A DNA stretch of 33,284 nt from an uncultured Spirochaetota bacterium (GCA_937872225.1 CALMRZ010000095.1:1-33284), one strand, 5' to 3'. Positions 7,392-16,158 are shown, counted from the first letter of the stretch. The notes: a model not told the origin generated them from the letters alone. Program-made: numbers and translations.

Positions 7392-8375
7392 CTAAAACAA
7401 ACACCCGACCCCGATCCCGAAATCGAGGAACTGTATCCCCCTCGCCCTTTCGATGATGCAGTAGTAGCCGGCATGGGCGTTGAGGCTGACATGACTGCCG
7501 AACAGGTAGCCGACCGAGATGCCGGGATTCACCAGCGGCTCAAAGACTTTTTTCCCGGTTTCATTGATGTGATTATAGGACACGCCGCACCCCAGGAAGG
7601 GCGAGATGAGGAAATTGTTAATATTGAAGATATACTTGAACTGGGCCATGACCGGAACGATCGTGGCGTAAACATGGCTGTCTTTTTTGTGGAGGCGGAA
7701 GAATCCCGTTTTGAGGCCGATGAAGCAATTATCGACAACGGCGCCGCCGGTAGCTGAAACGTTATAGCCCCGCCCTGCCTTTGTTCCCAGGAATGCGACC
7801 GGCAGCAGGTATCCGCCGTTTATCTCGACAAAGCCCCGTACCCGCGCAGATGCCTTTACCCCTGATTCGGCGCCGCCCGTTCCCCGGGGCTCGTCCTTAT
7901 TGATTTTCTTCCCAAGGGAAACAGCGAGCCTGTCAGCGAGCTTCTGTGACGCGTCAAGGACCCCCTCCTTCTCGTCCATGGAGGCCGAATCCGCGAAGAT
8001 TATCATACCGGTGACCACATCGACTATCTTTACCGTTACCAGATACCGCCCGGCACAGGTCACATCCCCGACAACAACGTAATCCGCGGCCACCATCTTC
8101 CCCTGGGACACGGCGCAGCCGTCGTCGCGGCATACGCGGTCCCTCCCCAGCTCGAAAAGGACCCTGGAAATGTTCTTCCGCTCCAGCACGTGGAGCTCTT
8201 TCTTGTAGAGGGCTATCTCGATCTTGTTGCGCAGGGCCTTGGCGTAGGAATCGGCGATGTTATTGGCGGAAAACTCCAGCACCGCCACCCGCTTTTCCGG
8301 GAAGGCATACGTTTTAACCAGCGCCGCGTGAGCAATGAGCGCGGCGGCGCACAGGAATAACACCTTTTTGTTCAT
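7392..8375 (-). CDS. CsgG-like domain fused to an outer-membrane beta-barrel
   Basis: A 327-aa exported protein. The signal peptide is about residues 1-24 (cleavage after KTYA). Residues about 28-155 show the CsgG/LpoB/TolB-N-like fold: RVAVLEF at the first strand, a helix with ALRNKIEIAL, HVLERKNISRVL, ADYVVVGDV, and a VTVKIVDVVTGMIIFADS strand pair. After a linker, about 180-327 alternates hydrophobic and polar residues with many aromatics and Gly and ends in Phe, as in small outer-membrane barrels. No exact homologue is recognised. It is the third gene of the sigma operon, 3 nt after the probable anti-sigma gene, whose own periplasmic part has the same fold. A role in sensing or shaping the envelope under sigma control is inferred. 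Confidence 0.75.
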   Translation of the reverse strand: MNKKVLFLCAAALIAHAALVKTYAFPEKRVAVLEFSANNIADSYAKALRNKIEIALYKKELHVLERKNISRVLFELGRDRVCRDDGCAVSQGKMVAADYVVVGDVTCAGRYLVTVKIVDVVTGMIIFADSASMDEKEGVLDASQKLADRLAVSLGKKINKDEPRGTGGAESGVKASARVRGFVEINGGYLLPVAFLGTKAGRGYNVSATGGAVVDNCFIGLKTGFFRLHKKDSHVYATIVPVMAQFKYIFNINNFLISPFLGCGVSYNHINETGKKVFEPLVNPGISVGYLFGSHVSLNAHAGYYCIIERARGIQFLDFGIGVGCLF

Positions 8376-8378
8376 TCG

Positions 8379-9110
8379 TTACTGGATGTTGCCTGCGACA
8401 GATTGGGCGAACCTTACGGCCAGATCACGAAGACCTTCGGCCGTGGCGGATTCTTCCGAGGCAGCGAAGATTATCCGTCTCGTTCGCCTTTCGGTAAGTC
8501 TTATCGAAAAAAGGTATTGTCTGTCAAGCTTTTCTACTGACCCGGTGAGGACCAGGCCGGCGCGGTCCGGTACAGCGGAAACCGCTATCCTGTCACGGCC
8601 CTTCAGCCGTATAATTTCGCTTCGCATGGCATCGGAAACCTGCGCAACCAGCGTTCCATCGGCGCCGTTATTCTCGAGGCCGTAAAACTGTAGCCGGTAC
8701 CGGTACGCGATGGAGCTGTTCCCGCCGGTGACATCGCCGCTTTTCGCATCCGGTTCTGCCGCCGGTGCGGCCTTTTTCTCATGCTCCTCATAAACGGAAG
8801 GACTTTTTACCACAACATTCCCGACCAGCAGGTATCCGCCGGCGGCAACAGAGGAGACGACAACGGCCGAGGCCGTGAAAAAAAGAACGGCGCTCTGCAT
8901 GATGCTGAGGCCGATACCGAGTTTTTTCAGGAAAAAGTATAACGAAAGGATCATCCCGTAGAGGGGGGAATAGATCCCAAGCTTCTTCATAACGCTTACC
9001 AGGTTCTTCCTCTTCATCCGCATGGCCCGACGCTGAACGTCCCCGGACAATGGACTGGAAACCCGGTACCGGTCAAAGACACGCCGCATGAGGGCAATTT
9101 CATCTATCAT
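8379..9110 (-). CDS. Membrane protein, probable anti-sigma factor, with CsgG-like periplasmic domain
   Basis: A 243-aa membrane protein. The N-terminal 45 residues are cytoplasmic and basic, hydrophobic segments follow at about 48-62 and 72-97, and an Ala/Pro/Glu/Asp-rich linker (about 105-130) leads to a periplasmic domain at about 135-243. That domain has the order of the CsgG/TolB-N fold: a strand, a helix with AMRSEIIRL, a DRIAV strand, AGLVLTGSV, QYLFSIRLTERRTRRIIFA, and a final helix LRDLAVRFAQSVAG. It parallels the domain in the downstream gene. The start overlaps the sigma factor stop by 4 nt (ATGA), the classic arrangement for a cognate anti-sigma factor. There is no ZAS zinc motif, so anti-sigma function is inferred from context and topology. 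Confidence 0.7.
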   Translation of the reverse strand: MIDEIALMRRVFDRYRVSSPLSGDVQRRAMRMKRKNLVSVMKKLGIYSPLYGMILSLYFFLKKLGIGLSIMQSAVLFFTASAVVVSSVAAGGYLLVGNVVVKSPSVYEEHEKKAAPAAEPDAKSGDVTGGNSSIAYRYRLQFYGLENNGADGTLVAQVSDAMRSEIIRLKGRDRIAVSAVPDRAGLVLTGSVEKLDRQYLFSIRLTERRTRRIIFAASEESATAEGLRDLAVRFAQSVAGNIQ

Positions 9111-9736
9111 AACAGGTCCTCGATGTTGGTGATCCCTTTTTCATTGAGAAAGCCCCGGATGTTCTTCACGATCAATGAATAGCGGTACTCCGCCTGGCGT
9201 TTTGAAAAGCCCAGGTGCTGTCCCGCCAGCTCATAGGTCAGGTTCTGGACCGCTACCAGGTCAAAAAGTATCCGTTCAGGTTCGGTTAACCGGCCCACCG
9301 CCTCATCTATGATGATCCGCGTGTCCCTGAAGCCGTTGACGAAGGTCAGGGACACGTCTCCCAGGTAATTCTCGATGTCCTCGTCACTGGAAAATTTTTT
9401 CTTCTTCCGGTAGTAATTCATCAGGACATTATTGATGGTTCCGAAGAGCCATGCCCGGGTGTTATCGACCTCGTTCATCCTGGAATAAAAATGCATGAAC
9501 ACTTCCTGGGTCAGGTCGTCCGTGTCATCAGGGTTGGAGATTTTCGAGCAGATCGTGCCGTAGACCACCTGGTAGTAGTCAGCGTAGGCTTCGGTAAACT
9601 TTATTTTTTGTTTTTCAAGAAGAGGCATGACTCGCTGGTATGATATCCCGCCAATTCCCGCCGGAATTGCGCTTTCATTTTTCTCAACCGGAATATACAT
9701 CGAATATCTGCCGGATAAAGTCAATATCTTTTCCAT
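9107..9736 (-). CDS. RNA polymerase ECF-type sigma factor
   Basis: A sigma-70 family factor of the extracytoplasmic-function group with regions 2 and 4 only. From the start at 9736 (209 aa) region 2 covers about 47-113 (FTEAYADYYQVVY, then DDTDDLTQEVFMHFY in the 2.1-2.2 helix and TRAWLFGTINNVLMNYYRKKKK for 2.3-2.4). Region 4 covers about 148-200 (RLTEPERILFDLVAVQNLTYELAGQHLGFS, helix-turn-helix). The start is uncertain: GTG at 9772, ATG at 9769, 9745, 9736 and 9700 are in frame. I use 9736 because GGGAA precedes it and because a promoter candidate would start transcription near 9772. It heads a three-gene unit with the membrane protein and the CsgG-barrel protein. Confidence 0.9.
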   Translation of the reverse strand: MEKILTLSGRYSMYIPVEKNESAIPAGIGGISYQRVMPLLEKQKIKFTEAYADYYQVVYGTICSKISNPDDTDDLTQEVFMHFYSRMNEVDNTRAWLFGTINNVLMNYYRKKKKFSSDEDIENYLGDVSLTFVNGFRDTRIIIDEAVGRLTEPERILFDLVAVQNLTYELAGQHLGFSKRQAEYRYSLIVKNIRGFLNEKGITNIEDLL

Positions 9737-9778
9737 TACCGCCATTCCCGCACATCGTAGTCCAGACATCACCCTCTC

Positions 9779-9806
9779 AAAATAAGCAGTGTCTGGAATA
9801 ACTCAA
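9779..9806 (-). promoter_or_regulatory. Candidate promoter of the ECF sigma operon
   Basis: TTGAGT (9801-9806) and TATTTT (9779-9784) are 16 bp apart on the minus strand. The predicted start of transcription is near 9772. This is a modest match, and a second autoregulated ECF promoter could not be picked out by eye. Confidence 0.35.
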
Positions 9807-9957
9807 AAAAACAATAATATTTGATGCGTCTGATTTTGTTCTTGAAAAAAAATATGCAATGCCCGCAGGCTACGATATATAGAAAAAGGCGCATACCCTA
9901 TATAAAGCGCCCGGGACTCCGGCCCCGAAACAGTATTACCATTTTTAGGAGGATACC

Positions 9958-11232
9958 ATGCCTGTAGATCATACGGCTTCTACACGTCTGCCTTCGCCCG
10001 CCCATTACACCGATCCGGCCCCATTAAAGGAACAATCAGCCGGCAGCCGGAAAAAAGACATGCACATGGGCGAGACCGGCCTGCTGCACAAGCTTTTCCG
10101 GCGGCGCAGGCTGGAAGGAGTTTTCCTTTTCATCACGTCGCGGTGCAATTCGAAGTGCCGCACCTGCTTTTACCATGAAAAACTGAACAGCGATGACGAT
10201 CTGACCTTCGAAGAAATCAGGCGCATATCGGAAACCGCGCCGAAGTTCGACAAGCTCTGGCTCTCCGGCGGCGAACCGTTCCTCCGGAAGGAGCTGGTGG
10301 AGATAGTAAAGCTCTTTTACGACAACAACGGCGTGCGGGTGGTGAACCTTCCCACCAACGGCCTCTGCGGCGGGCTCATCATCGATGAAACGGCGCGGCT
10401 CCTCGAAGCCTGCCCCGAGCTCACGGTGCACCTTAACTTTTCCCTGGACGGTCCGGGCAAGCTGCACGACGAAAACCGCGGCATCCCGGGCAACTTCGCG
10501 AAGACCATCGCCGTCATGGAACAGGCCGCCGACCGGTTCAGGGGGAACAAGCGCCTCCTGATGAACGCCGTCACGGTCATCACCCCCGACGCCTACGACC
10601 GCCTCTTCGACCTGGGCGTCTACATCCTGAACAAGGACATTGTGGCCACCCATTTTTACGAGATCCCCCGCGGCGACACCCGCGACCCGGCCATCAAAAC
10701 CCTGACGCCGGGGCGCGTGAAAGACCTCAGGAGGAGGATACTCCCCCTTTTCGAGAAGCAGGCCGACGGCATTTTCCGGGACTTCGGCGGCTTGAAAAAG
10801 AAGTTCGCCAAGTTCTTCTTCCTTGGCTTCATCAAGTTCGTTAACGACATCCAGGACGCCAACTACGCCGGCCCCTCCGACTGGAAGATGGCCTGCACGG
10901 CCGGGATGACCACTTTCGTCATCGACCACAACGGCGACTTCCGGTCCTGCGAGATGCGCCCTCCCATCGGCAACCTGCGGGACTACGACTGCAACCTGAC
11001 ATCGGCCCTTTACTCCCACGCCATGAAGCGTGAAATCGCAGAAATCGGCGGCGGCTGGAAGGCCAACTGCTGGTGCACCCACGGCTGCTGGATCATGTCC
11101 TCCATCAAGTTCAGCCCCCGGGCGCTCCTCTTCCGTATACCGGCGGCGTACCGCCGCTTCAGGAAGGAGACCGACCCCGGCTTTGTCCTCCCGGTGATCG
11201 ATACGGCCCGTATCGAGAACTACCGCTCATAA
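9958..11232 (+). CDS. Radical SAM/SPASM domain protein
   Basis: A 424-aa iron-sulfur enzyme of unknown substrate. The SAM-cluster motif CNSKCRTC (Cys63, Cys67, Cys70) has the normal CX3CX2C spacing, and GGEP, which binds SAM, is at 104-107. A C-terminal SPASM-like region carries Cys313, Cys331, Cys371, Cys373 and Cys377, with the typical VIDHNGDFRSCEMRPPIGNL before the last group; these should hold one or two auxiliary clusters. The first 45 residues are extra and low in structure. The start is supported by a perfect AGGAGG 7 nt upstream. The glycosyltransferase gene follows after 24 nt, so the two enzymes probably act on the same product. SPASM enzymes modify peptides, other proteins or sugars; no precursor peptide was found next to it. 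Confidence 0.88.
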   Translation: MPVDHTASTRLPSPAHYTDPAPLKEQSAGSRKKDMHMGETGLLHKLFRRRRLEGVFLFITSRCNSKCRTCFYHEKLNSDDDLTFEEIRRISETAPKFDKLWLSGGEPFLRKELVEIVKLFYDNNGVRVVNLPTNGLCGGLIIDETARLLEACPELTVHLNFSLDGPGKLHDENRGIPGNFAKTIAVMEQAADRFRGNKRLLMNAVTVITPDAYDRLFDLGVYILNKDIVATHFYEIPRGDTRDPAIKTLTPGRVKDLRRRILPLFEKQADGIFRDFGGLKKKFAKFFFLGFIKFVNDIQDANYAGPSDWKMACTAGMTTFVIDHNGDFRSCEMRPPIGNLRDYDCNLTSALYSHAMKREIAEIGGGWKANCWCTHGCWIMSSIKFSPRALLFRIPAAYRRFRKETDPGFVLPVIDTARIENYRS

Positions 11233-11256
11233 GCCGCGCGGCGGGAGGAACAAACC

Positions 11257-12510
11257 ATGAAAGTCGTACTGTCAAGCCGCGGCTCCCGCGGCGACGTATA
11301 TCCCATCATTGAGATCGGAGCGGCCCTGAAGCGGGCCGGCTTGAAGGTTTCGATCTGCGTTCCGGAGATGTTCGGTACCAGGGCGCGCGGCAAGGGACTG
11401 AAGCCGCTCCTCTATTCAGAGGACAGCGCCATGGTCATGGAGGAGATGGGAAGCGGCATCGGAGCGATAAAAACGGCGATAGACTGGTTTTCCCGGGCCA
11501 TCGACGAGCAGATGGAATACCTGCTTGCCGAGACCGCCGATGCGGACCTCCTGGTCACCAGCGTCAACGAGGTGGCGGTGCCCACCGTGGCCGAATACCG
11601 TGACATCCCCCATTACCGTATCGCCTACACTCCGGTGCTCCCCGGCTACCATCCGCCGCCCCTTATACCGTGGCAGAGGCTGCCCCGCATCGCCAACCGG
11701 GGGCTCTGGAACGCGGTCAACGCCATGACGGGGTTCATGTTCAGGAAGCACATCAACGGCGCCCGGCGGAAGCTGGGCATGGCTGGAATGGGCGGCGTGA
11801 ACGATTACTTTACCGGCCGCAGCCACACTATCCTTGCCATAAACCCGGTGCTGGCTCCACCCTGCAGGACATGGCGGAGAAACTATGACTACAGCTACAC
11901 CGGGTACTGTTACGGAGACATCGACGGCGGTCTCGGACCGGACCTGGCCCGGTTCCTTGAAGACGGCCCGCCGCCGGTCTATATCGGCTTCGGCAGCGTC
12001 AGCGTCGACGATTCAGCGGCCTTCACCCGCGTCATACTGGAGGCCGTGAAGCGGGCCCGGTGCCGCGCCGTCCTCGGCACCGGCTGGACGGGGCTGGGCA
12101 ACATGGAGCTCCCCCCGGAGATATTCCCGGTGGGAGACTCGAACCACGCCACCCTGTTCCGCTTCTGCGCCGGGGCCGCCCATCACGGGGGCAGCGGCAC
12201 CACCCACACTGCGGCGCGGGCCGGGGTGCCTCAGTTCATCATGCCCCAGATAGCGGACCAGTTCTACTGGGGCCACCGGGTACACCGCCTGGGGCTCGGA
12301 CCGGCGCCGGTGCCTCCACGCAGGATATCGGCCGGAAAGCTTGCCCGGGCACTGTCTGAGATGATAGAGAACCGCGCCTACGCGGAGAACGCCCGTGCCC
12401 TTGGAGAGGAGATGAAGCATGAAGACGGGGTTCCCGGTGTCGTGGATATTGTAACGGGCCGCGGCATCGGCGCCGAACTGTCCGTCGGCGCGGGGGGGAT
12501 GTCAAGATAA
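11257..12510 (+). CDS. GT1-family glycosyltransferase (MGT/UGT type)
   Basis: A 417-aa GT-B glycosyltransferase related to macrolide, sterol and rhamnosyl transferases. The N-terminal domain starts with VVLSSRGSRGDVYPIIEIGAAL, the GT28-like acceptor domain in which the SRGDV-type loop follows the first strand. The nucleotide-sugar domain shows the donor motif HHGGSGTT at 309-316, then GVPQFIMPQIADQ with Asp334-Gln335, which contact the sugar in this fold. It is predicted to be cytoplasmic or membrane-peripheral and to move a hexose onto a lipid or small hydrophobic acceptor. The ribosome-binding site is GGGAGGA. It is the second and last gene of a two-gene unit with the radical SAM enzyme and ends one base before a strong terminator. 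The acceptor is unknown. Confidence 0.88.
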   Translation: MKVVLSSRGSRGDVYPIIEIGAALKRAGLKVSICVPEMFGTRARGKGLKPLLYSEDSAMVMEEMGSGIGAIKTAIDWFSRAIDEQMEYLLAETADADLLVTSVNEVAVPTVAEYRDIPHYRIAYTPVLPGYHPPPLIPWQRLPRIANRGLWNAVNAMTGFMFRKHINGARRKLGMAGMGGVNDYFTGRSHTILAINPVLAPPCRTWRRNYDYSYTGYCYGDIDGGLGPDLARFLEDGPPPVYIGFGSVSVDDSAAFTRVILEAVKRARCRAVLGTGWTGLGNMELPPEIFPVGDSNHATLFRFCAGAAHHGGSGTTHTAARAGVPQFIMPQIADQFYWGHRVHRLGLGPAPVPPRRISAGKLARALSEMIENRAYAENARALGEEMKHEDGVPGVVDIVTGRGIGAELSVGAGGMSR

Positions 12511-12548
12511 ATGCCGGAGGCGGGGTCACACGACCCCGCCTCCGGCAT
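12511..12548. terminator. Bidirectional intrinsic terminator
   Basis: A perfect 17-bp stem, ATGCCGGAGGCGGGGTC against its exact complement, with a 4-nt ACAC loop. It sits between the convergent glycosyltransferase and SDR genes. ATTGTTACTT follows on the plus strand and TTATCTTG on the minus strand, so it can stop transcripts from both sides. Confidence 0.85.
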
Positions 12549-12552
12549 ATTG

Positions 12553-13362
12553 TTACTTCTTCCTTTCCGTGAAATGGTCCATGCTGCTCAGCAGTCCCGT
12601 GGCCCTGGCCAGCTGGTCCTGGACCCTGGCCGGGAAGAGCTTCATGGACGGTATCAGCTTCACGATGAAGGGCAGTTTCAGGTAGGTCCATTCGCTCTTG
12701 ATTGACTTCAGCGTTCTCCGGGCAACTTCCTCCGGTTTCAGGATCGGCGACAGGAGCGGCGCCTTGTAGCCGGGGAACATGCCGGTGTCTATGCCCGAGG
12801 GACACACGCAGAGGGTCTTAACGCCGTTGCAGCCGTACTTGTTCAGTTCCATCCTCATGGTGTCCACGTAGCCGACGATGGCGTGCTTTGACGCCACGTA
12901 AGCACCCATGCGCGGCACGCCGGTAAGCCCCATGGCGGAAGCCACGAAGACTATATGGCCGGAGTTCCTCTTCATCATAGCGGGGAGGATGAGCCGCGTG
13001 AGGTAGGCGCCGCCGACGAAATTCACCGTCATGGTATTCAGGATGTCCTCGTAATCGTATTCGTGGGTGAATTTTCCCGACACGATGCCGGCGTTGTTGA
13101 TAAGGACATCGACCCTGCCGAAATCCTTCGTCACTTTCTTGACCGTCCCTTCTATGTCCTTCTTGCTCGATATATCGCATTCATAGGCCTTCGCGACAGC
13201 ACCCCGTGCCGCGCATTCCTTCCGCGTTTCTTCCAGCTTCTTCAAGTTGACGTCGACGAGGGCCAGGTTCGCTTTTTCATCGGCCATCATGAGGGCCATC
13301 AGCCTGCCGATGCCGGTAGCCGCGCCGGTAAGAAGAACATTTTTATCATTGAAAGACTTCAT
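12553..13362 (-). CDS. Short-chain dehydrogenase/reductase (SDR)
   Basis: A classical SDR of 269 aa, NAD(P)-dependent. The cofactor motif TGAATGIG is at residues 12-19, Asp37 at the end of the second strand suggests NAD(H) preference, NNAG is at 89-92, and the catalytic set is Ser142, Tyr155 and Lys159 (YVASK). The C-terminal extension (about 200-269), with hydrophobic LKLPFIVKLIPSMKLFP, resembles the membrane-associated 17-beta-HSD11-type SDRs that act on lipids, steroids or retinoids. The start follows GAGGGGGA at about 9 nt. It converges on the glycosyltransferase gene. The substrate cannot be named; a lipid-like alcohol or ketone is the best inference. Confidence 0.88.
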   Translation of the reverse strand: MKSFNDKNVLLTGAATGIGRLMALMMADEKANLALVDVNLKKLEETRKECAARGAVAKAYECDISSKKDIEGTVKKVTKDFGRVDVLINNAGIVSGKFTHEYDYEDILNTMTVNFVGGAYLTRLILPAMMKRNSGHIVFVASAMGLTGVPRMGAYVASKHAIVGYVDTMRMELNKYGCNGVKTLCVCPSGIDTGMFPGYKAPLLSPILKPEEVARRTLKSIKSEWTYLKLPFIVKLIPSMKLFPARVQDQLARATGLLSSMDHFTERKK

Positions 13363-13769
13363 GGGTATTCCCCCTCTTTTTTTGTAGCGATTCTGCGCCG
13401 TTCGTGCCCTGCGGGTGCTGGGGCCGCGACATAGTGACCCGGGCTCCCGACCGCACCTTCACGCTCTTTGAGCATGTCACGAGATTAACGCCCCCGGTCA
13501 AGAATATTTAGTGCCCGCTCCGCCGAGGGCGGCGGCATTTTCCCTGTTTTTTTCAGACCCGCGGCTCCAATTGATCATCCTATATTGGATTGTCCATCAA
13601 TATTTTGGTTAATTGTTCAATTCTTGCCGTTTTCGACAAGGAGGTCATCGCATGAGCCCGCACACCCGCCCTTCCTGATTGTCGTTATCCCCGGAGAATT
13701 CCCTGAATAAAAGGCTTCACGATCCGGCTGAAATTCCGGGCGACTGCGTTCAGCCCGGACGCTCCGCCG
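13363..13769. other. 407-bp gene-free interval before the SDR gene
   Basis: No gene is supported here. Near the SpoIIE gene end, TCCGGGC/GCCCGGA (13735-13759) forms a 7-bp stem that could act as its transcript end, without a good T run. An imperfect inverted repeat at 13580-13610 (ATATTGGAT ... ATCAATAT) is a possible operator. On the plus strand an AAGGAGG is followed by an 8-codon reading frame at 13652-13678 (MSPHTRPS), unlikely to be a gene by itself. No clear promoter for the SDR gene stands out. Confidence 0.6.
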
Positions 13770-16142
13770 TCAGATCACTTCCATGCCGATGATGGTAACA
13801 TCGTCACGCATCGGATTACCATGACGATATGCAGCCAATTCCTTGATAATAGCATCGAGCATCCGGGATAGATCCGGGCCCTCTGCTTTCCGGAAAATAT
13901 CGAGCAGTTCTTCACCAAATCCGATCGGCTCCCGCGAGGGATTGAGCGTTTCAGGGATCCCGTCGGTGTATATAAAGACCCTATCCCCCGGCAGAAGGTT
14001 AACGGCATTATCGGTATAGGCCACATCGCCGGACAGCCCTATGATATCGTTTGAAACGCCTGAAAACTTGAAATCACCGCCAAGCCGCTTGATTACCGGG
14101 AAGGGATGAACTCCCACGGTAAACTTGAGCGAGATTGAACCGTCGCCGCCGCAGGGATCGAAAAGCCCATAGATCCCGGTCACGAAATACGACGACATGT
14201 AATCAAGCAACTCGTCATTGAGGTTTTTCATGAAGAGGGACGGCGTATGACCGTATTCCCTAGATACGCGCGTGGTCGCCGATTTCAGGAGGGCGATAAA
14301 CAGGGCGGACGCTATCCCGTGACCGGCCACGTCACCGATAAAAAAGCCCAGCGAGTCATCACTATAATTGAAAAATGAAAAATAATCACCGCCGACCTCA
14401 TCGAGGGGCTTGTACCGTACGTCGACAGCCAGCCTGGGGCATGCAGGCCGGGCAAACTTCATGATGGCTTTCTGGACCGACCGGGCAATCTCGAGGTCGG
14501 CCTGCATCTTTTCATTCCGCTCTTTCAGCAATTTTTCACTGACCGTCAGTTCGTTGAGGAATTTTTCCCGTTCCAGCAGAGCCGACGCCAGCTGTTCCTC
14601 GGAACGCTTTCGCTCGATGATCTTCCACAGGCCATCCATGAAAAGCTGAAGCTGACGGACGTCTGCATCGTTGTAGGGGGTCTGCTTGTTGGCAACCCCC
14701 GATATGGCTTCGACCCTGTTCTTGTAAATGATGGGAACGCTCATGTGGCGCACGATATGGGAATGTCCTTCCGGGTATCCCTTGCGTTCGGGAAGACTCT
14801 GATAGTCATTATGGACGGCCGGATGTTTTGTCCGTGCACAGTCCGCCCAGACCCCGGCCATACTCAACGGATAATGCCGGTCGGTCACCGTCGTGCAGCT
14901 TTTCATAACTTCCCCTGACCAGGTTACCAGCTCGAGGTTCTCCTGATCTTCCTTGACAAGGTGAAAATACCCGTATCTGCTTCCCGTCAGACGCACGGCC
15001 TCATCCAGGGCATAATCAATGGTTTCCTTCTCCGTCGCAAACTCGGTTTGGTTCAGCTTATAGAGGGCATTAAGGCGGGCCTCGCTCAACTTGTGGTCGT
15101 TTTCGATGAGCTTCCTGTCTGTTATGTTCCTCAGAACGGTAATTCTGCCATTTTGATGGAGTCCCCTCTTTAAAAGCGGTGATATTTTCAGGTCATAATA
15201 CTGCTCCGCGCCTCCGATTGACAATACGACCTCCTCCTGGAAGCCGGGTAAGGTCACAAACTTCTCGACTAAATCACGCCACGGAGCCAGCAGCATTGCC
15301 ACCGGCTGTCCGATCATGTTCTCCGGTGCCGGGATTCCCTTCTCCGACAGGGCGTCGGTCAGAAGGGCCCGCATTGGCGGATTTATGTCAACGATCCTGT
15401 TCTGCTCGTCAAGGACAAGCATGCAGTCTTCCATGCTGTCGATAAGCATATCACGGGCAACGGGCACGATATCGAGAAACCGGAACCGGAAGGTTGCCCA
15501 GGCGAAAAGAAGAGCGCCTACCGTAAGAGCCTGAATGACCGGGTTTACCCTGAGCCACGGTATGAGCTTGAACGTCGGGATCGCCGAGCCTGCCGTCATA
15601 ATGATCATGCCGATCCAGAGGGCCATGGCCTGGACCCGATAGAACCGCATCATGTGGTAGGACCATTGAAAAATGAGGGCTATGCCGAAACCAAGGCAGA
15701 GATATCCATAGATGGTATGAACCATGAACCAGGGGCCCTGGACGCGGACACCCGTGTCGGCAATCAGGAACACGCCCCAACGGATGAACCCGACATCATG
15801 GGCCACCCACAGGCCATGATGGCTGTTGGTCCAGAGAATGATCTGTGTCAGAACCGGGACTGTGAAGAGCATGACATAGCGGGCCGGCGTGAGACGGTTC
15901 CCTAGGCCCGTATAATGGAGGGTGAACACAAGCCACATGGGCGGAACACCGGCCAGGGTGATAAATCTCAGCGAGAATAATACAAGGGCCAGGTCTTCGT
16001 CCGGACTGACCATGGCAAGTCCGTCCGTCAGTATTCCCCATGACAGAAGGAGGGCAAGGGCAATGAAGGATTTCGCCCCGGCAACAGACCGGTTCTTCCA
16101 AGAATAGACAATCACCGCCGCCATGACGGCGAAGGCGATCAC
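13770..16142 (-). CDS. 7TM-PAS-GAF-SpoIIE protein phosphatase (5' end interrupted)
   Basis: A membrane-bound PP2C-type phosphatase. From the GTG at 16142 (790 aa) it has the histidine-kinase-type 7TM N-terminal domain (about 1-222, ending FRFLDIVPVARD), a PAS domain (about 232-342), a GAF-type domain (about 355-512, with AGVWADC and NDYQSLPERKGYPEGH), a coiled coil (about 512-558) and the SpoIIE/RsbU phosphatase (about 560-790) with metal ligands Asp586 (VGGD) and Asp604 (GDVAGHG) and a closing DDVTIIG. Such proteins dephosphorylate anti-anti-sigma factors or similar partners. The first helix is incomplete at 16142. Upstream ATGs at 16186 and 16177 would supply MEPMSWLYNL but are in another frame, because a run of ten T lies between; one base more would join them. 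No anti-sigma partner gene is adjacent. Confidence 0.88.
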   Translation of the reverse strand: MIAFAVMAAVIVYSWKNRSVAGAKSFIALALLLSWGILTDGLAMVSPDEDLALVLFSLRFITLAGVPPMWLVFTLHYTGLGNRLTPARYVMLFTVPVLTQIILWTNSHHGLWVAHDVGFIRWGVFLIADTGVRVQGPWFMVHTIYGYLCLGFGIALIFQWSYHMMRFYRVQAMALWIGMIIMTAGSAIPTFKLIPWLRVNPVIQALTVGALLFAWATFRFRFLDIVPVARDMLIDSMEDCMLVLDEQNRIVDINPPMRALLTDALSEKGIPAPENMIGQPVAMLLAPWRDLVEKFVTLPGFQEEVVLSIGGAEQYYDLKISPLLKRGLHQNGRITVLRNITDRKLIENDHKLSEARLNALYKLNQTEFATEKETIDYALDEAVRLTGSRYGYFHLVKEDQENLELVTWSGEVMKSCTTVTDRHYPLSMAGVWADCARTKHPAVHNDYQSLPERKGYPEGHSHIVRHMSVPIIYKNRVEAISGVANKQTPYNDADVRQLQLFMDGLWKIIERKRSEEQLASALLEREKFLNELTVSEKLLKERNEKMQADLEIARSVQKAIMKFARPACPRLAVDVRYKPLDEVGGDYFSFFNYSDDSLGFFIGDVAGHGIASALFIALLKSATTRVSREYGHTPSLFMKNLNDELLDYMSSYFVTGIYGLFDPCGGDGSISLKFTVGVHPFPVIKRLGGDFKFSGVSNDIIGLSGDVAYTDNAVNLLPGDRVFIYTDGIPETLNPSREPIGFGEELLDIFRKAEGPDLSRMLDAIIKELAAYRHGNPMRDDVTIIGMEVI

Positions 16143-16148
16143 ATTTGT

Positions 16149-16158
16149 AAAAAAAAAA
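16149..16158 (-). repeat. Homopolymer T10 tract (coding strand) at the phosphatase 5' end
   Basis: Ten A on the plus strand, ten T on the coding strand. It splits the reading frame that begins at 16186 or 16177 from the frame of the phosphatase. It could be a sequencing error, a phase-variable switch, or a natural slippage site. Confidence 0.6.

Noticed and set aside
10036-11082. 348-codon open frame on the minus strand opposite the radical SAM gene
   Set aside because: It mirrors the codons of a gene with clear catalytic motifs, has no domain of its own and results from high GC at third positions.
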